A stretch of 64,000 nucleotides of DNA. Source: Pseudideonella sakaiensis (GTDB lineage Bacteria; Pseudomonadota; Gammaproteobacteria; Burkholderiales; Burkholderiaceae_C). Under the pieces are notes generated by a model. It was not told where the DNA came from. It did no database searches and saw only the letters and a list, made by a program, of their open reading frames with translations. The stretch is from NCBI RefSeq assembly GCF_001293525.1, contig NZ_BBYR01000005.1, forward strand, positions 24,526 through 88,525. The letters are read 5' to 3'. The position numbers were made by a program, and so were the translations under genes. The first letter of the stretch is position 1. Each line of letters opens with the position of its first letter. Shown here piece by piece: positions 40,285 through 48,654 of the stretch.

Positions 40285-40713
40285 ATGTCCACCTTTCACT
40301 TCACCCATCGACGACTGCGCCGCACGGCTGGTGTGACGCTGGTGGTCTGGCTGTTGGCCCTCGCGGCCGGCGTCGTGAATGCGTGCGCACTGGGGCCGGC
40401 GGGACCGGAACGCGTGGGACTGCACGCCGAGGTCCCATCGCATGAACAGCACCGCGACGACGGCGAACGGCCGGGACACCACCACGGGTCGGACTCCGGT
40501 CAGAAGAGTTGCCTGAAGTTCTGCGATGACGAGTCCTCGGCCGTCGTCAAGGTCAAGCTGCCTGCCGTCGATGGCAGCGCAGTCTTCGCGGTGCTCGCAC
40601 AGCCCTGGCAGCCGATCGCTGCCACGGGCAGCACGGGCTGGGGGCTGTCGTCACAGCGACCCGGCTCCCAGGGGCCGCCCCTGGTCATCCGCTTCCTGCG
40701 CCTGACCCTATAG
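40285..40713 (+). CDS. His-rich secreted CopL-like protein
   Basis: A 142-residue protein with an N-terminal membrane/signal segment (TLVVWLLALAAGVVNA), a His-rich stretch (GERPGHHHGSDSG) and SCLKFCDDESSAVVKV. The form resembles copper-operon proteins with a metal-binding periplasmic part. It follows the cusF operon after an 89-bp gap. Confidence 0.55.
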   Translation: MSTFHFTHRRLRRTAGVTLVVWLLALAAGVVNACALGPAGPERVGLHAEVPSHEQHRDDGERPGHHHGSDSGQKSCLKFCDDESSAVVKVKLPAVDGSAVFAVLAQPWQPIAATGSTGWGLSSQRPGSQGPPLVIRFLRLTL

Positions 40714-40853
40714 ATCTCCATGCCTGGCCGCCAGCGGGACGTGCTCCCGGACCGGCGGCCTGCGCACGTCCGGTCATTGGCAACTCCGCCGAGTTCGACC
40801 GTCCTTCCTTCCGTGGCGAACAACCGCCTGCCTCTCTCGATCAGGAGATCCAC

Positions 40854-41330
40854 ATGTCTGCCTTCACGACCCTCACCGCTGCTGCGGCTCTCGTGCTTCT
40901 CACGGCCTGCGCCAGCCCTGGCGGCACCGCAGGCGCTCCGGCCGCGAAGGCCGACGAGCACGCCGGCCACCACCCGGAAGCATCCGCGGCGGCACCCGCG
41001 GCCCCGATGCCCGCCATGCAGGAGCGCATGAAGGCCATGCGCGAGATGCACGACAAGATGATGAACGCCAAGACACCCGCCGAGCGCCAGGCCTTGATGG
41101 CCGACCACATGAAGGCCATGCAGGACGGCATGGACATGATGAAGGGCATGGGCGGCATGGGCGGCATGGGAGCCATGGGCGCAGGCATGGGCGATGGCAA
41201 GGGCGATGGCAAGGGCATGCCTGCCGAGATGGCCAAGCGCCACCAGATGATGGAAGGGCGCATGGAGATGATGCAGATGATGATGGAAATGATGATGCAG
41301 CGGCTGCCGAACCCACCGTCGGCCCGGTGA
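40854..41330 (+). CDS. Met/His-rich lipoprotein
   Basis: A 158-residue protein. Lipobox LLTAC is at ~14-18, followed by DEHAGHHPEAS and a C-terminal half very rich in methionine (MGGMGGMGAM, MMQMMMEMMM). Methionine-rich periplasmic proteins bind Cu(I), so a copper-scavenging role is inferred. ATG 40854 follows CAGGAG. Confidence 0.7.
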   Translation: MSAFTTLTAAAALVLLTACASPGGTAGAPAAKADEHAGHHPEASAAAPAAPMPAMQERMKAMREMHDKMMNAKTPAERQALMADHMKAMQDGMDMMKGMGGMGGMGAMGAGMGDGKGDGKGMPAEMAKRHQMMEGRMEMMQMMMEMMMQRLPNPPSAR

Positions 41331-41354
41331 CGGTCGACGACACCGGAGATCCTC

Positions 41355-41642
41355 ATGGACACCCTGCACACCCACGGCCAGTCGACCCCGTCGTTCTGGC
41401 GTTCACGCTACGGCATTGGCTGGCTGGTGCTGGCCGGCATCGCGGCCTGGTTCCTCTGGACCGAACACCGCGCCCACCTGTTCGGCGCCTTGCCCTGGCT
41501 CGTGCTGCTGGCCTGCCCGCTGATGCACGTCTTCATGCATCGCGGTCACCACGGCCATCACGGTCACGGCGGCACGCCCACACCCGCTGAGCGGCCTGCG
41601 GCCACGCCCCGCCCTGGCGACAACACGGGAGCTGCGCCATGA
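41355..41642 (+). CDS. DUF2933 membrane protein
   Basis: A 95-residue protein with two hydrophobic segments (IGWLVLAGIAAWFLW, LPWLVLLACPLMHVFMH) ending in a His-rich stretch (HRGHHGHHGHGG). This is the DUF2933 pattern seen in copper-resistance operons. Its stop overlaps the next start (ATGA). Confidence 0.75.
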   Translation: MDTLHTHGQSTPSFWRSRYGIGWLVLAGIAAWFLWTEHRAHLFGALPWLVLLACPLMHVFMHRGHHGHHGHGGTPTPAERPAATPRPGDNTGAAP

Positions 41643-42298
41643 ACAACGGCACACCCGCCTATGGCCTGTGGAGCCTCGTGCTCCTGAACTCGGCCATCTT
41701 CATCATGTTCGCGTTCAGCTTCTTCAAGCCGCAGACGGCCCGCGACTGGCGCACCTTCGGGGCGTTCGCCGCCTTCATCGTCGCGCTCTTCGTCGAGATG
41801 TACGGCTTCCCGCTGACGATCTACCTGCTGTCGGGCTGGCTGCAGACCCGCTATCCCGGACTGGACATCCTGTCGCACGACGCCGGCCACCTCTGGGCGA
41901 CGCTGCTGGGCGACAAGGGCTTCGGCGGCGATCCGCACTCCGGCGTGCTGCACCTGCTGAGCTATGCCTTCCTGGGCGGAGGCTTCTGGCTGCTCTCCAG
42001 CGCCTGGAACGTGCTGTACCACGCGCAGCGTCGCCAGACGCTGGCCGTGAGCGGTCCGTACGAACGCATCCGACACCCGCAGTACGTCGCCTTCGTACTC
42101 ATCCTGTTCGGATTCCTGCTGCAGTGGCCGACCGTGCTGACGCTGCTGATGTTCCCGGTGCTGCTGGTGATGTACGGCAGGCTCGCCGTGACGGAGGAGT
42201 CGGAGATGCGGGCCCGATTCGGCGCCGAGTTCGAGCGCTATGCAGCTCGAACACCTCGCTTCATCCCGCACGTCGGCCGCCCACAAGAAACTGCTTGA
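41639..42298 (+). CDS. Isoprenylcysteine carboxyl methyltransferase-like membrane protein
   Basis: A 219-residue polytopic protein. The C-terminal part GPYERIRHPQYVAFVLILFGF and EESEMRARFGAEFERYAARTPRF matches the ICMT/PEMT-like methyltransferase family. Homologues are frequent in copper clusters, but the substrate is unknown. It is flanked by two DUF2933 genes. Confidence 0.75.
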   Translation: MNNGTPAYGLWSLVLLNSAIFIMFAFSFFKPQTARDWRTFGAFAAFIVALFVEMYGFPLTIYLLSGWLQTRYPGLDILSHDAGHLWATLLGDKGFGGDPHSGVLHLLSYAFLGGGFWLLSSAWNVLYHAQRRQTLAVSGPYERIRHPQYVAFVLILFGFLLQWPTVLTLLMFPVLLVMYGRLAVTEESEMRARFGAEFERYAARTPRFIPHVGRPQETA

Positions 42299-42325
42299 CC
42301 TTCACATCATGGGAAGGTCTAACTT
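42295..42325 (+). promoter_or_regulatory. CueR-type promoter of the DUF2933-copA genes
   Basis: TTGACC (42295-42300), a 19-bp spacer with CCTTC-...-GAAGG, then TAACTT (42320-42325). It is the third such promoter in the window, 62 bp before the second DUF2933 gene. Confidence 0.75.
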
Positions 42326-42387
42326 TGCAGGCATGAACCCGGTGCCACTGCAAGGTTGAACCACCCGGTCCCCACAAGGAGCCCACC

Positions 42388-42651
42388 ATGTCGACCGACC
42401 ATCTCCATACCCCAACCACCTCCCCTGAGCCCACCCGCCCGGCGCGGGCCCTTTGGGTTGCCGCGGCGATGACGGCGCTGATCGCCGCCTTCTTCCAGCT
42501 GCGCGAGCACTGGGGGCACGTCGCCGGCTACTGGCCTTACCTCCTGCTGCTGGCCTGCCCGGTGATGCATCTGTTTCACGGACACGGGGGCCACGGTCAC
42601 CATGGCCACCACGGCGCGGACACGGGCCGCTCGACGAACCGGGACGCCTGA
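42388..42651 (+). CDS. DUF2933 membrane protein, second copy
   Basis: An 87-residue protein with two membrane segments (ALWVAAAMTALIAAFF, YWPYLLLLACPVMHLF) and a HGHGGHGHHGHHG tail. It is related to the protein at 41355-41642. AAGGAG precedes the ATG. It is the first gene behind the third CueR-type promoter, just before copA. Confidence 0.75.
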   Translation: MSTDHLHTPTTSPEPTRPARALWVAAAMTALIAAFFQLREHWGHVAGYWPYLLLLACPVMHLFHGHGGHGHHGHHGADTGRSTNRDA

Positions 42652-42654
42652 GAC

Positions 42655-45117
42655 ATGGACATGAAATCGCACAACGGCCACGACGGGCACGTCCATGGCG
42701 CCACCCCGGGCGCAGACGACCACGCGCACCATGATCACGGGGGCCACGAGGGACATGTGCACGGGGCGGGGCACGAACACCACCACGCGCACCACGACGC
42801 CGTTGCACCGTCGGGGACCCAGCCGATGAAGGACCCGGTCTGCGGCATGACCGTCACCGCGCAGTCCCAGCACCGGACCGAGCATGAAGGCCGGCCGTAC
42901 TACTTCTGCAGCGCGAAGTGCCTGGGCAAGTTCACCGCCGACCCCGCGCGCTATGTGCAGCCGACGGCGCCTGCTGCGCCCGCACCCCGGCCTGCGGAGG
43001 CTGCCCCTGGCGCGATCTACACCTGCCCGATGCACCCCGAGATCCGGCAGGACCACCCCGGCAACTGCCCGAAGTGCGGCATGACGCTCGAGCCGGTGAT
43101 GCCGGAACTCGACGAGGCCGAGAACCCGGAGCTGGTGGACTTCAAGCGCCGCTTCTGGTGGACGCTGCCGCTGACCATCGTGGTCACGGTCATGGCGATG
43201 TTCGGCCACCGCCTCGGCTGGTTCGACATGGCGCGGCAGAGCTGGATCGAACTGGTGCTCACCCTGCCGATCGTGCTGTGGGCCGGCGCGCCGTTCTTCG
43301 TGCGCGGCGCGCAGTCGATCGCCAACCGCAGCCCCAACATGTGGACGCTGATCGGCCTGGGTACCGGAGCGGCCTTCGTCTACAGCGTGGTCGCCACCGT
43401 GGCGCCGCAGGTGTTTCCGGCCTCGTTCGTCTCGATGGGCCGCGTCGCGGTGTACTTCGAGGCGGCGGCGGTGATCATTTCGTTGACGCTGCTCGGGCAG
43501 ATCCTGGAGTTGAAGGCGCGTTCGCAGACCTCCGCGGCGATCAAGTCGCTGCTGGGGCTTGCACCGAAGACGGCACGCCGCATCGCGGCCGACGGCAGCG
43601 AGTCGGACGTGCCGCTGACGCACGTCCATGTGGGTGACCTGCTGCGCGTGCGCCCGGGCGAGAAGGTGCCCGTCGACGGTGTCGTGGTGGAGGGCAGCAG
43701 CGCGCTCGACGAATCCATGCTGACCGGCGAGCCGCTGCCGGTGACCAAGCGGGTCGGCGACAAGCTGATCGGCGCGACGATGAACACCAGCGGCGCGCTG
43801 GTGATGCGCTCCGAGCACGTGGGCTCGGCCACGGTGCTCGCGCAGATCGTGCAGATGGTGGCGATGGCGCAGCGCTCGCGAGCGCCGATGCAGCGCATGG
43901 CCGACCAGGTGGCGGGCTACTTCGTCGTCGGCGTGGTCGGGATCGCGCTGTTGACCTTCTTCGCCTGGGGTTTCTTCGGACCGGAGCCGAGCTGGGTCTA
44001 CGGCCTGATCAACGCGGTGGCCGTGCTGATCATCGCGTGTCCCTGTGCGCTGGGCCTGGCCACACCGATGTCGATCATGGTCGCGACCGGCCGCGGTGCG
44101 ACGAGCGGGGTGCTGTTCCGGGACGCCGCGGCGATCGAGAACCTGCGCAAGATCGACACGCTCATCGTCGACAAGACCGGCACGCTGACCGAAGGTCGGC
44201 CGAGCTTCGAGCGCGCGGTGGCCGCGGCCGGACACACCGAGGACGAGGTGCTGCGCCTGGCGGCGAGCCTGGACCAGGGCAGCGAACACCCGCTGGCGGC
44301 CGCCATCGTGTCTGCGGCGCGGGAGCGGGGCCTGTCGCTGGAGAAGCCCGAGCAGTTCGATTCCGAGTCGGGCATCGGCGTGCGCGGGACCCTGGGTGGT
44401 CGATCGCTGGCGCTCGGCAACACCGCCCTGATGGCGCAGCTCGGGGTCGACGTGGCGCCGCTCGCGTCGCAGGCTGAGGCGCTGCGCGCCCAGGGCGCGA
44501 GCGTCATGCACCTGGCGGTCGATGCGAAGCTGGCGGGCCTGCTGGCCGTGTCGGACCCGATCAAGGCGACGACGCCCGACGCGCTGAAGTCGCTGCGCGC
44601 GGCGGGCCTGCGGGTGGTGATGGCCACGGGCGACGGCCTGACGACTGCGCGCGCGGTCGGCCAGCGCCTTGGCATCGACGAGGTGCACGGAGAGGTCAAG
44701 CCGGCCGACAAGCTGGAGCTCGTTGCGAAGCTGCAGGCCGAGGGCAAGCGGGTGGCCATGGCCGGCGACGGCATCAACGATGCGCCGGCACTGGCACGTG
44801 CCGACGTGGGCATCGCGATGGGCACGGGGACCGACGTGGCGATGAACAGCGCCCAGCTGACCCTCGTGAAGGGCGACCTGCGCGGCATCGCGACCGCGCG
44901 GGCCCTGTCGGTGGCCACCGTCGCGAACATGAAGCAGAACCTCGGCTTCGCCTTCGTCTACAACGCGCTGGGCGTGCCGCTGGCGGCCGGGGTGCTGTTC
45001 CCGTTCACCGGCTGGCTGCTCTCGCCGATGATCGCGGCGCTGGCGATGAGCCTGAGCTCGGCGTCGGTGATCACCAACGCGCTGCGGCTGCGCAAGGCGA
45101 CGCTGCTGCAGGACTGA
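42655..45117 (+). CDS. copA: Copper-exporting P1B-type ATPase with YHS and HMBD domains
   Basis: An 820-residue ATPase. The first ~55 residues are His-rich, then a YHS domain ([16 protein letters not shown]), then a heavy-metal-binding domain ([17 protein letters not shown]). Core motifs: TGE (~358), CPCALGL (~461), DKTGTLTEG (~505), EHPLAAAI and [10 protein letters not shown] (~703). There is no N-terminal HMA domain. It exports Cu(I) from the cytoplasm and is driven by a CueR-type promoter 330 bp upstream. Confidence 0.9.
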   Translation: MDMKSHNGHDGHVHGATPGADDHAHHDHGGHEGHVHGAGHEHHHAHHDAVAPSGTQPMKDPVCGMTVTAQSQHRTEHEGRPYYFCSAKCLGKFTADPARYVQPTAPAAPAPRPAEAAPGAIYTCPMHPEIRQDHPGNCPKCGMTLEPVMPELDEAENPELVDFKRRFWWTLPLTIVVTVMAMFGHRLGWFDMARQSWIELVLTLPIVLWAGAPFFVRGAQSIANRSPNMWTLIGLGTGAAFVYSVVATVAPQVFPASFVSMGRVAVYFEAAAVIISLTLLGQILELKARSQTSAAIKSLLGLAPKTARRIAADGSESDVPLTHVHVGDLLRVRPGEKVPVDGVVVEGSSALDESMLTGEPLPVTKRVGDKLIGATMNTSGALVMRSEHVGSATVLAQIVQMVAMAQRSRAPMQRMADQVAGYFVVGVVGIALLTFFAWGFFGPEPSWVYGLINAVAVLIIACPCALGLATPMSIMVATGRGATSGVLFRDAAAIENLRKIDTLIVDKTGTLTEGRPSFERAVAAAGHTEDEVLRLAASLDQGSEHPLAAAIVSAARERGLSLEKPEQFDSESGIGVRGTLGGRSLALGNTALMAQLGVDVAPLASQAEALRAQGASVMHLAVDAKLAGLLAVSDPIKATTPDALKSLRAAGLRVVMATGDGLTTARAVGQRLGIDEVHGEVKPADKLELVAKLQAEGKRVAMAGDGINDAPALARADVGIAMGTGTDVAMNSAQLTLVKGDLRGIATARALSVATVANMKQNLGFAFVYNALGVPLAAGVLFPFTGWLLSPMIAALAMSLSSASVITNALRLRKATLLQD

Positions 45118-45131
45118 GTGCCGGGCCCAAG

Positions 45132-45674
45132 GTGGACATCGTCGCGCACACGCTCTGGGCCGCGGCCGGCGCCGCGGTGGTGCATCGCCGCAGTCGGCTG
45201 TCACGGTCGACGGTGGTCGCCACGCTGGTCCTGGCGGCGCTGCCCGACGTGTTGCACCTGCTGCCCATCGCGGGGTGGTGGCTGTTCGGCGAGGGCTCCT
45301 TTGCCGCGGTGAGCGGCTACGCCGTGGCCATCCCGGGCCAGGAGCCAGGCCTGCCGCCGCTGGTCCAGCTGTGGTCGCACCACCTGCACTGCGTGATGCA
45401 CAGCGCACCGATCGCCGCGCTGGCAACCCTGCTGGCCTGGGGCGTGCGGCGGTCGTTCTGGTTCCCGCTGCTGGGCTGGTGGTCGCACATCGTCATCGAC
45501 GTGTTCACCCATTCGGCCGACTACTACGCCGTGCCGGTGCTCTATCCGTTCACCGAGCGCGGCTTCGACGGCATCGCGTGGACGACGCCGTGGTTCATGG
45601 TGGCCAACTACCTGGCGCTCGCGGCGGTCGGCGCCTGGTTGCTGGCCAGCCGAAGGCCCGCCGATGGACGCTGA
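45132..45674 (+). CDS. Membrane-bound metal-dependent hydrolase (YbcI/DUF457-like)
   Basis: A 180-residue polytopic protein with GTG start. DIVAHTLWAA at the N-terminus, LPDVLHLLP, HHLHCVMHS and WWSHIVIDVFTHSADYY carry the His/Asp ligands of the YdjM/YbcI family of integral membrane hydrolases. It sits 14 bp after copA. The next gene overlaps its end by 11 bp. Confidence 0.7.
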   Translation: MDIVAHTLWAAAGAAVVHRRSRLSRSTVVATLVLAALPDVLHLLPIAGWWLFGEGSFAAVSGYAVAIPGQEPGLPPLVQLWSHHLHCVMHSAPIAALATLLAWGVRRSFWFPLLGWWSHIVIDVFTHSADYYAVPVLYPFTERGFDGIAWTTPWFMVANYLALAAVGAWLLASRRPADGR

Positions 45675-46212
45675 CCCCCGGTTTGCGCTGCATCACCGCA
45701 GCGAGGTGCTGCTGGCCGTGGACCCGGCGCGCCTGTTCGCGCACCTCGACGACCATCGCCGGCTGTCCAGTCACATGGAGAAGCCGTCGCTGATGACCGC
45801 AGGCGCGTCGATGCGCATCGAGACCGACGACCGCCATGGGCAGGCCCTGGGCTCGGTGATCCGGATGACTGGGCGCGTGCTCGGCATGCGGCTGTCGCTG
45901 GAGGAGGTCGTCACCGCGTACGAACCGCCGCGGCACAAGGCCTGGGAGACCGTCGGCGAGCCGCGGTTGCTGGTCATCGGCGGCTACCGGATGGGCTTCG
46001 AGATCGACCAGGCCCCCGGCGGCTCACGCCTGGTGGTGTTCATCGACTACCGGCTGCCGGCAAAGGGCCTGAGCCTGCTGCTTGGGCGCGTCCTCGGCGG
46101 CGCCTATGCGGCCTGGTGCACACGGCGAATGGCCGAAGACGCGCGTGCCGTCTTCGGTGTGCCGAGTCCGACATCGAAAGGGAGACCACTGGATGAGCAC
46201 CGGCAGGACTGA
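45664..46212 (+). CDS. SRPBCC-family protein
   Basis: A 182-residue START-like protein. DPARLFAHLDDHRRLSSHM near the N-terminus and a beta-rich body with EEVVTAYEPPRHKAWET fit polyketide-cyclase/SRPBCC lipid-binding folds. It is translationally linked to the genes on either side. The ligand is unknown. Confidence 0.7.
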   Translation: MDADPRFALHHRSEVLLAVDPARLFAHLDDHRRLSSHMEKPSLMTAGASMRIETDDRHGQALGSVIRMTGRVLGMRLSLEEVVTAYEPPRHKAWETVGEPRLLVIGGYRMGFEIDQAPGGSRLVVFIDYRLPAKGLSLLLGRVLGGAYAAWCTRRMAEDARAVFGVPSPTSKGRPLDEHRQD

Positions 46213-46627
46213 TCGAGATCGCGTTGCCTGTTGGCTCCTGACGGCCTGTGGCGTGTGGCTGGTCGGACTCGGCATCTACTTCATCGCGCTGCGGCCGCCC
46301 CTGCTGCCGGAGGATCCCAGGTTCATGGGTTCGACGCTGGAGCAACTGCGGCAGGCGGCGCCCGGCCTGGAGTCGTGGCTACGGATCGTGTTCACCGTCA
46401 TGGGTGGCTACATGGTCGGCAGCGGCGTGCTGACCCTGTTCGCTGCGCGAGTCGCCATGCCCCGGCGACTCGCGGGAACGGCATGGGCGCTGGCCTTCGC
46501 AGGCCTGGCGACCGTAGGGCTCATGAGCGCGATGAACTTTGCGCTTCGCTCGGACTTCCGGTGGGTGCTCGTGGTGCCTGTGGCAATCTGGATTGCAGGC
46601 GTCGCAGCCTTTGTGGTCAATGACTGA
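46193..46627 (+). CDS. Small membrane protein of unknown function
   Basis: A 144-residue protein with four hydrophobic segments (ACWLLTACGVWLVGLGIYF, VFTVMGGYMVGSGVLTLF, LAGTAWALAFAGLATVGLM, VLVVPVAIWIAGVAAFVV). It overlaps the SRPBCC gene by 20 bp. ATG 46193 follows GGGAG. The family is not recognised. It ends the copA-downstream operon. Confidence 0.6.
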   Translation: MSTGRTDRDRVACWLLTACGVWLVGLGIYFIALRPPLLPEDPRFMGSTLEQLRQAAPGLESWLRIVFTVMGGYMVGSGVLTLFAARVAMPRRLAGTAWALAFAGLATVGLMSAMNFALRSDFRWVLVVPVAIWIAGVAAFVVND

Positions 46628-46775
46628 AGACTTCCTTCTGCGGAAAGACGCAGGCAGGCGCAGTCTTCACGAGTGAGCGCCATATCCGAAGCAAGCGTGG
46701 GGTGCGAGTGCTGGCGCTGTAGTCGACGGTTGCGGCACGCCGTACTGATGAAGTCTTGCCGCCTCGCTGGGGACG

Positions 46776-47003
46776 TCAGCCCCCGCAGCTTGAGCAGCCT
46801 CGCTGCATCTGCACCGGCGGACACTTGACCGAGCCGTACGAGCAGAACACACAGCAGTCACCGGCCCTTGGCCGCAACACCGACTTGCAGCGCTCACACT
46901 CGTAGAAGAACTGGCAGGCGTCAGTGGGCATGACCTCGGACTTGGCGTGGCCGCACTCGGGGCAGGTCAGCACCGACTCCAGTTGGGGGGTGGCCGTGAT
47001 CAC
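46776..47003 (-). CDS. GDCC-motif small Cys-rich protein of a mer module
   Basis: A 75-residue protein with CPECGHAK, CERCKSVL, GDCCVFCSYGSVKCPP and CSSCGG, a zinc-ribbon-like Cys-rich protein of the kind encoded after merP. The GTG start overlaps the merP stop (GTGA). A metal-binding or delivery role in mercury resistance is inferred. Confidence 0.7.
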   Translation of the reverse strand: MITATPQLESVLTCPECGHAKSEVMPTDACQFFYECERCKSVLRPRAGDCCVFCSYGSVKCPPVQMQRGCSSCGG

Positions 47004-47278
47004 TTGTGAACCGTCGAGGGGTAGCCCGCGTCCGTTGTCGCCTTGGTCAACGCCGTTGCGCTGATCTTGTCGGCATCGAACGTCACGGTGGCAGTCTTCT
47101 TCGCGAAATCGATCCGTGCTTGGCTCACGCCCGCCACTTTCTCCAGCGACTTCTTCACCGTGACAGGGCACAGTTCGCAGGTCATATTCTGAATGTCGAG
47201 AACGGCGGTCTGCGGCGTTGCGGCGAGCGCGGCCAACGGCATCAGCGTGACGAGTGCAGCGGCGAGCAAGTTGCGCAT
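47000..47278 (-). CDS. merP: MerP periplasmic mercury-binding protein (module 1)
   Basis: A 92-residue protein with a signal peptide (to ~20) and HMA domain NMTCELCPVTVKK (C34, C37). ATG 47278 follows AAAGGA. It is 11 bp downstream of merT. Confidence 0.87.
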   Translation of the reverse strand: MRNLLAAALVTLMPLAALAATPQTAVLDIQNMTCELCPVTVKKSLEKVAGVSQARIDFAKKTATVTFDADKISATALTKATTDAGYPSTVHK

Positions 47279-47289
47279 GGGTGGTCCTT

Positions 47290-47640
47290 TCAGAGGAAGA
47301 ACGGTGCCAGCCAGGGCACCGACAGCAACGCGAGGAGCGCCAGCGCGACAACCCAGAAGATCAGCTGCTGGCGCCTGAGAACGACCGGCTCGGCGCACGC
47401 GGCGCCTGGTTCACAGACTTGCGGCTGAAGGTACAAGCGCCGGAACGCCAGGCCCAGGAACAGCAGCGTCGCAGCGATGAACCAGGGCCTCAGCGGTTCC
47501 AGCGCAGTCAAGTTGGCGATCCAGGCGCCTCCGATGCCCAGCGTCAGAAGCACGAGCGGTCCGACGCAACATACCGACGCGCCGACGGCCGCCAACGCGC
47601 TGGCGACCAGAGAACCCTTGCTTCCGAACGTTGCCATCAA
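47290..47640 (-). CDS. merT: MerT mercuric transport protein (module 1)
   Basis: A 116-residue inner-membrane protein with three hydrophobic segments. The Cys pair C24-C25 (SVCCVGPL) in the first segment and a second pair in the loop (VCEPGAAC) are canonical. It carries Hg(II) from MerP inward. It is divergent from merR over a mer operator. Confidence 0.87.
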   Translation of the reverse strand: MMATFGSKGSLVASALAAVGASVCCVGPLVLLTLGIGGAWIANLTALEPLRPWFIAATLLFLGLAFRRLYLQPQVCEPGAACAEPVVLRRQQLIFWVVALALLALLSVPWLAPFFL

Positions 47641-47668
47641 AGGGGTGAAGCCATATCGAAGATGATCA

Positions 47669-47699
47669 GTTTAGAGTCCGTACCATAGTACGGAGTCAA
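47669..47699 (-). promoter_or_regulatory. MerR operator-promoter (module 1)
   Basis: Read leftward: TTGACT, then the dyad CCGTAC-TATG-GTACGG, then TAAACT with 19-20 bp spacing. It lies between divergent merT and merR. Confidence 0.8.
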
Positions 47700-47709
47700 G
47701 GGGGCTCAG

Positions 47710-48108
47710 ATGACAACCGAGCTGACGATAGGGCGACTTGCCGACGAGGCCGGCGTGAACGTCGAGACGATCCGCTACTACCAGCGCCGCGGCTTGATGG
47801 CCGAGCCCGCCAAGCCGATGGGCGGGCATCGCCGCTATGACTCGGTCGCGATCAAGCGCGTGCGCTTCATCAAGCGTGCCCAGGTGCTAGGCTTCACCTT
47901 GGAGGAGGTGGGAAGCCTGCTCGACCTCGACGAGGCCTGCGCCTGCGTCGAAACTCGCGAGCTGGCCGCGCACAAGCTGCAAGTCATCGAGGACAAGCTC
48001 GCCGACCTGAAGGCGATGCGCAAGGCGCTGACGGCGTTGCTGCGCCAATGCGAAACGGGCGCGACCCAGGGCAACTGCCCGATCATCCACGCACTGGCCG
48101 CTGACTGA
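47710..48108 (+). CDS. merR: MerR mercury-responsive regulator (module 1)
   Basis: A 132-residue MerR. The HTH is [23 protein letters not shown]. Cys ligands are C79 (with C77 nearby), C114 and C123 (CETGATQGNC). It is shorter than and clearly diverged from the MerR of the transposon at 53.1 kb. Confidence 0.87.
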   Translation: MTTELTIGRLADEAGVNVETIRYYQRRGLMAEPAKPMGGHRRYDSVAIKRVRFIKRAQVLGFTLEEVGSLLDLDEACACVETRELAAHKLQVIEDKLADLKAMRKALTALLRQCETGATQGNCPIIHALAAD

Positions 48109-48180
48109 TCCACGGGTCGCGCTTCGGAGCGAGATCGCCAACCGCTGACGCCGGTCCCGCGAGACCGACGTGGCCCAGGG

Positions 48181-48645
48181 TCACTTCGGGTAGTTGGCGA
48201 AGACGGTTGACTGGCCTGTCGAGTCGACGAGCAGCACCTGGTACGGGTCCTTGCGTCCTGGCACGTCCATGCCGGGCGCCGAGGGCGGCATGCCGGGAAC
48301 GGCCAGGCCGATGGCCTTGGGCTTTGCCGCCAGCAGGCGCTTCACCTCGGCGGCGGGGACGTGCCCCTCCAGGACATAGCCGCCCACGGTGGCCGTGTGG
48401 CAGCTGCCGTAGCGGTCTGGCAGGCCCAGGCGCTTGCGGGCCGCCGTGGTGTCGTCGACCTCAGTGACCTTGACCGTGAAGCCGGCCGCACGCATGTGCT
48501 CGACCCAGGCGCCGCAGCAGCCGCAGGTCGGGCTCTTGAAGACCTGGACCTCGGGTCCTGCCGGCGCAGCAAGGGCCGGCATCGTGGGCAGTGCAGACAA
48601 GGCGGCGAGTGCGCCGGCACTCTTGAAGAAGTGGCGTCGATTCAT
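48181..48645 (-). CDS. DUF411 metal-binding protein
   Basis: A 154-residue protein with an RR-containing signal (NRRHFFKSAG), then FKSPTCGCCGAWVEH and KRLGLPDRYGSCHTATVGGYVLEGHVP, the DUF411 pattern. Periplasmic copper binding is inferred from cysteines and context. It follows cusA by 9 bp. Confidence 0.8.
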   Translation of the reverse strand: MNRRHFFKSAGALAALSALPTMPALAAPAGPEVQVFKSPTCGCCGAWVEHMRAAGFTVKVTEVDDTTAARKRLGLPDRYGSCHTATVGGYVLEGHVPAAEVKRLLAAKPKAIGLAVPGMPPSAPGMDVPGRKDPYQVLLVDSTGQSTVFANYPK

Positions 48646-48654
48646 GATCGGTCC

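Noticed and set aside
42319..45426. A 1035-codon leftward open frame opposite copA
   Set aside because: It is a shadow of the P-type ATPase, with no recognisable domain.
46623..46672. TGAAGACT/AGTCTTCA inverted repeat between convergent genes
   Set aside because: The loop is about 30 bases and there is no U-tract, so it is too weak to call a terminator.
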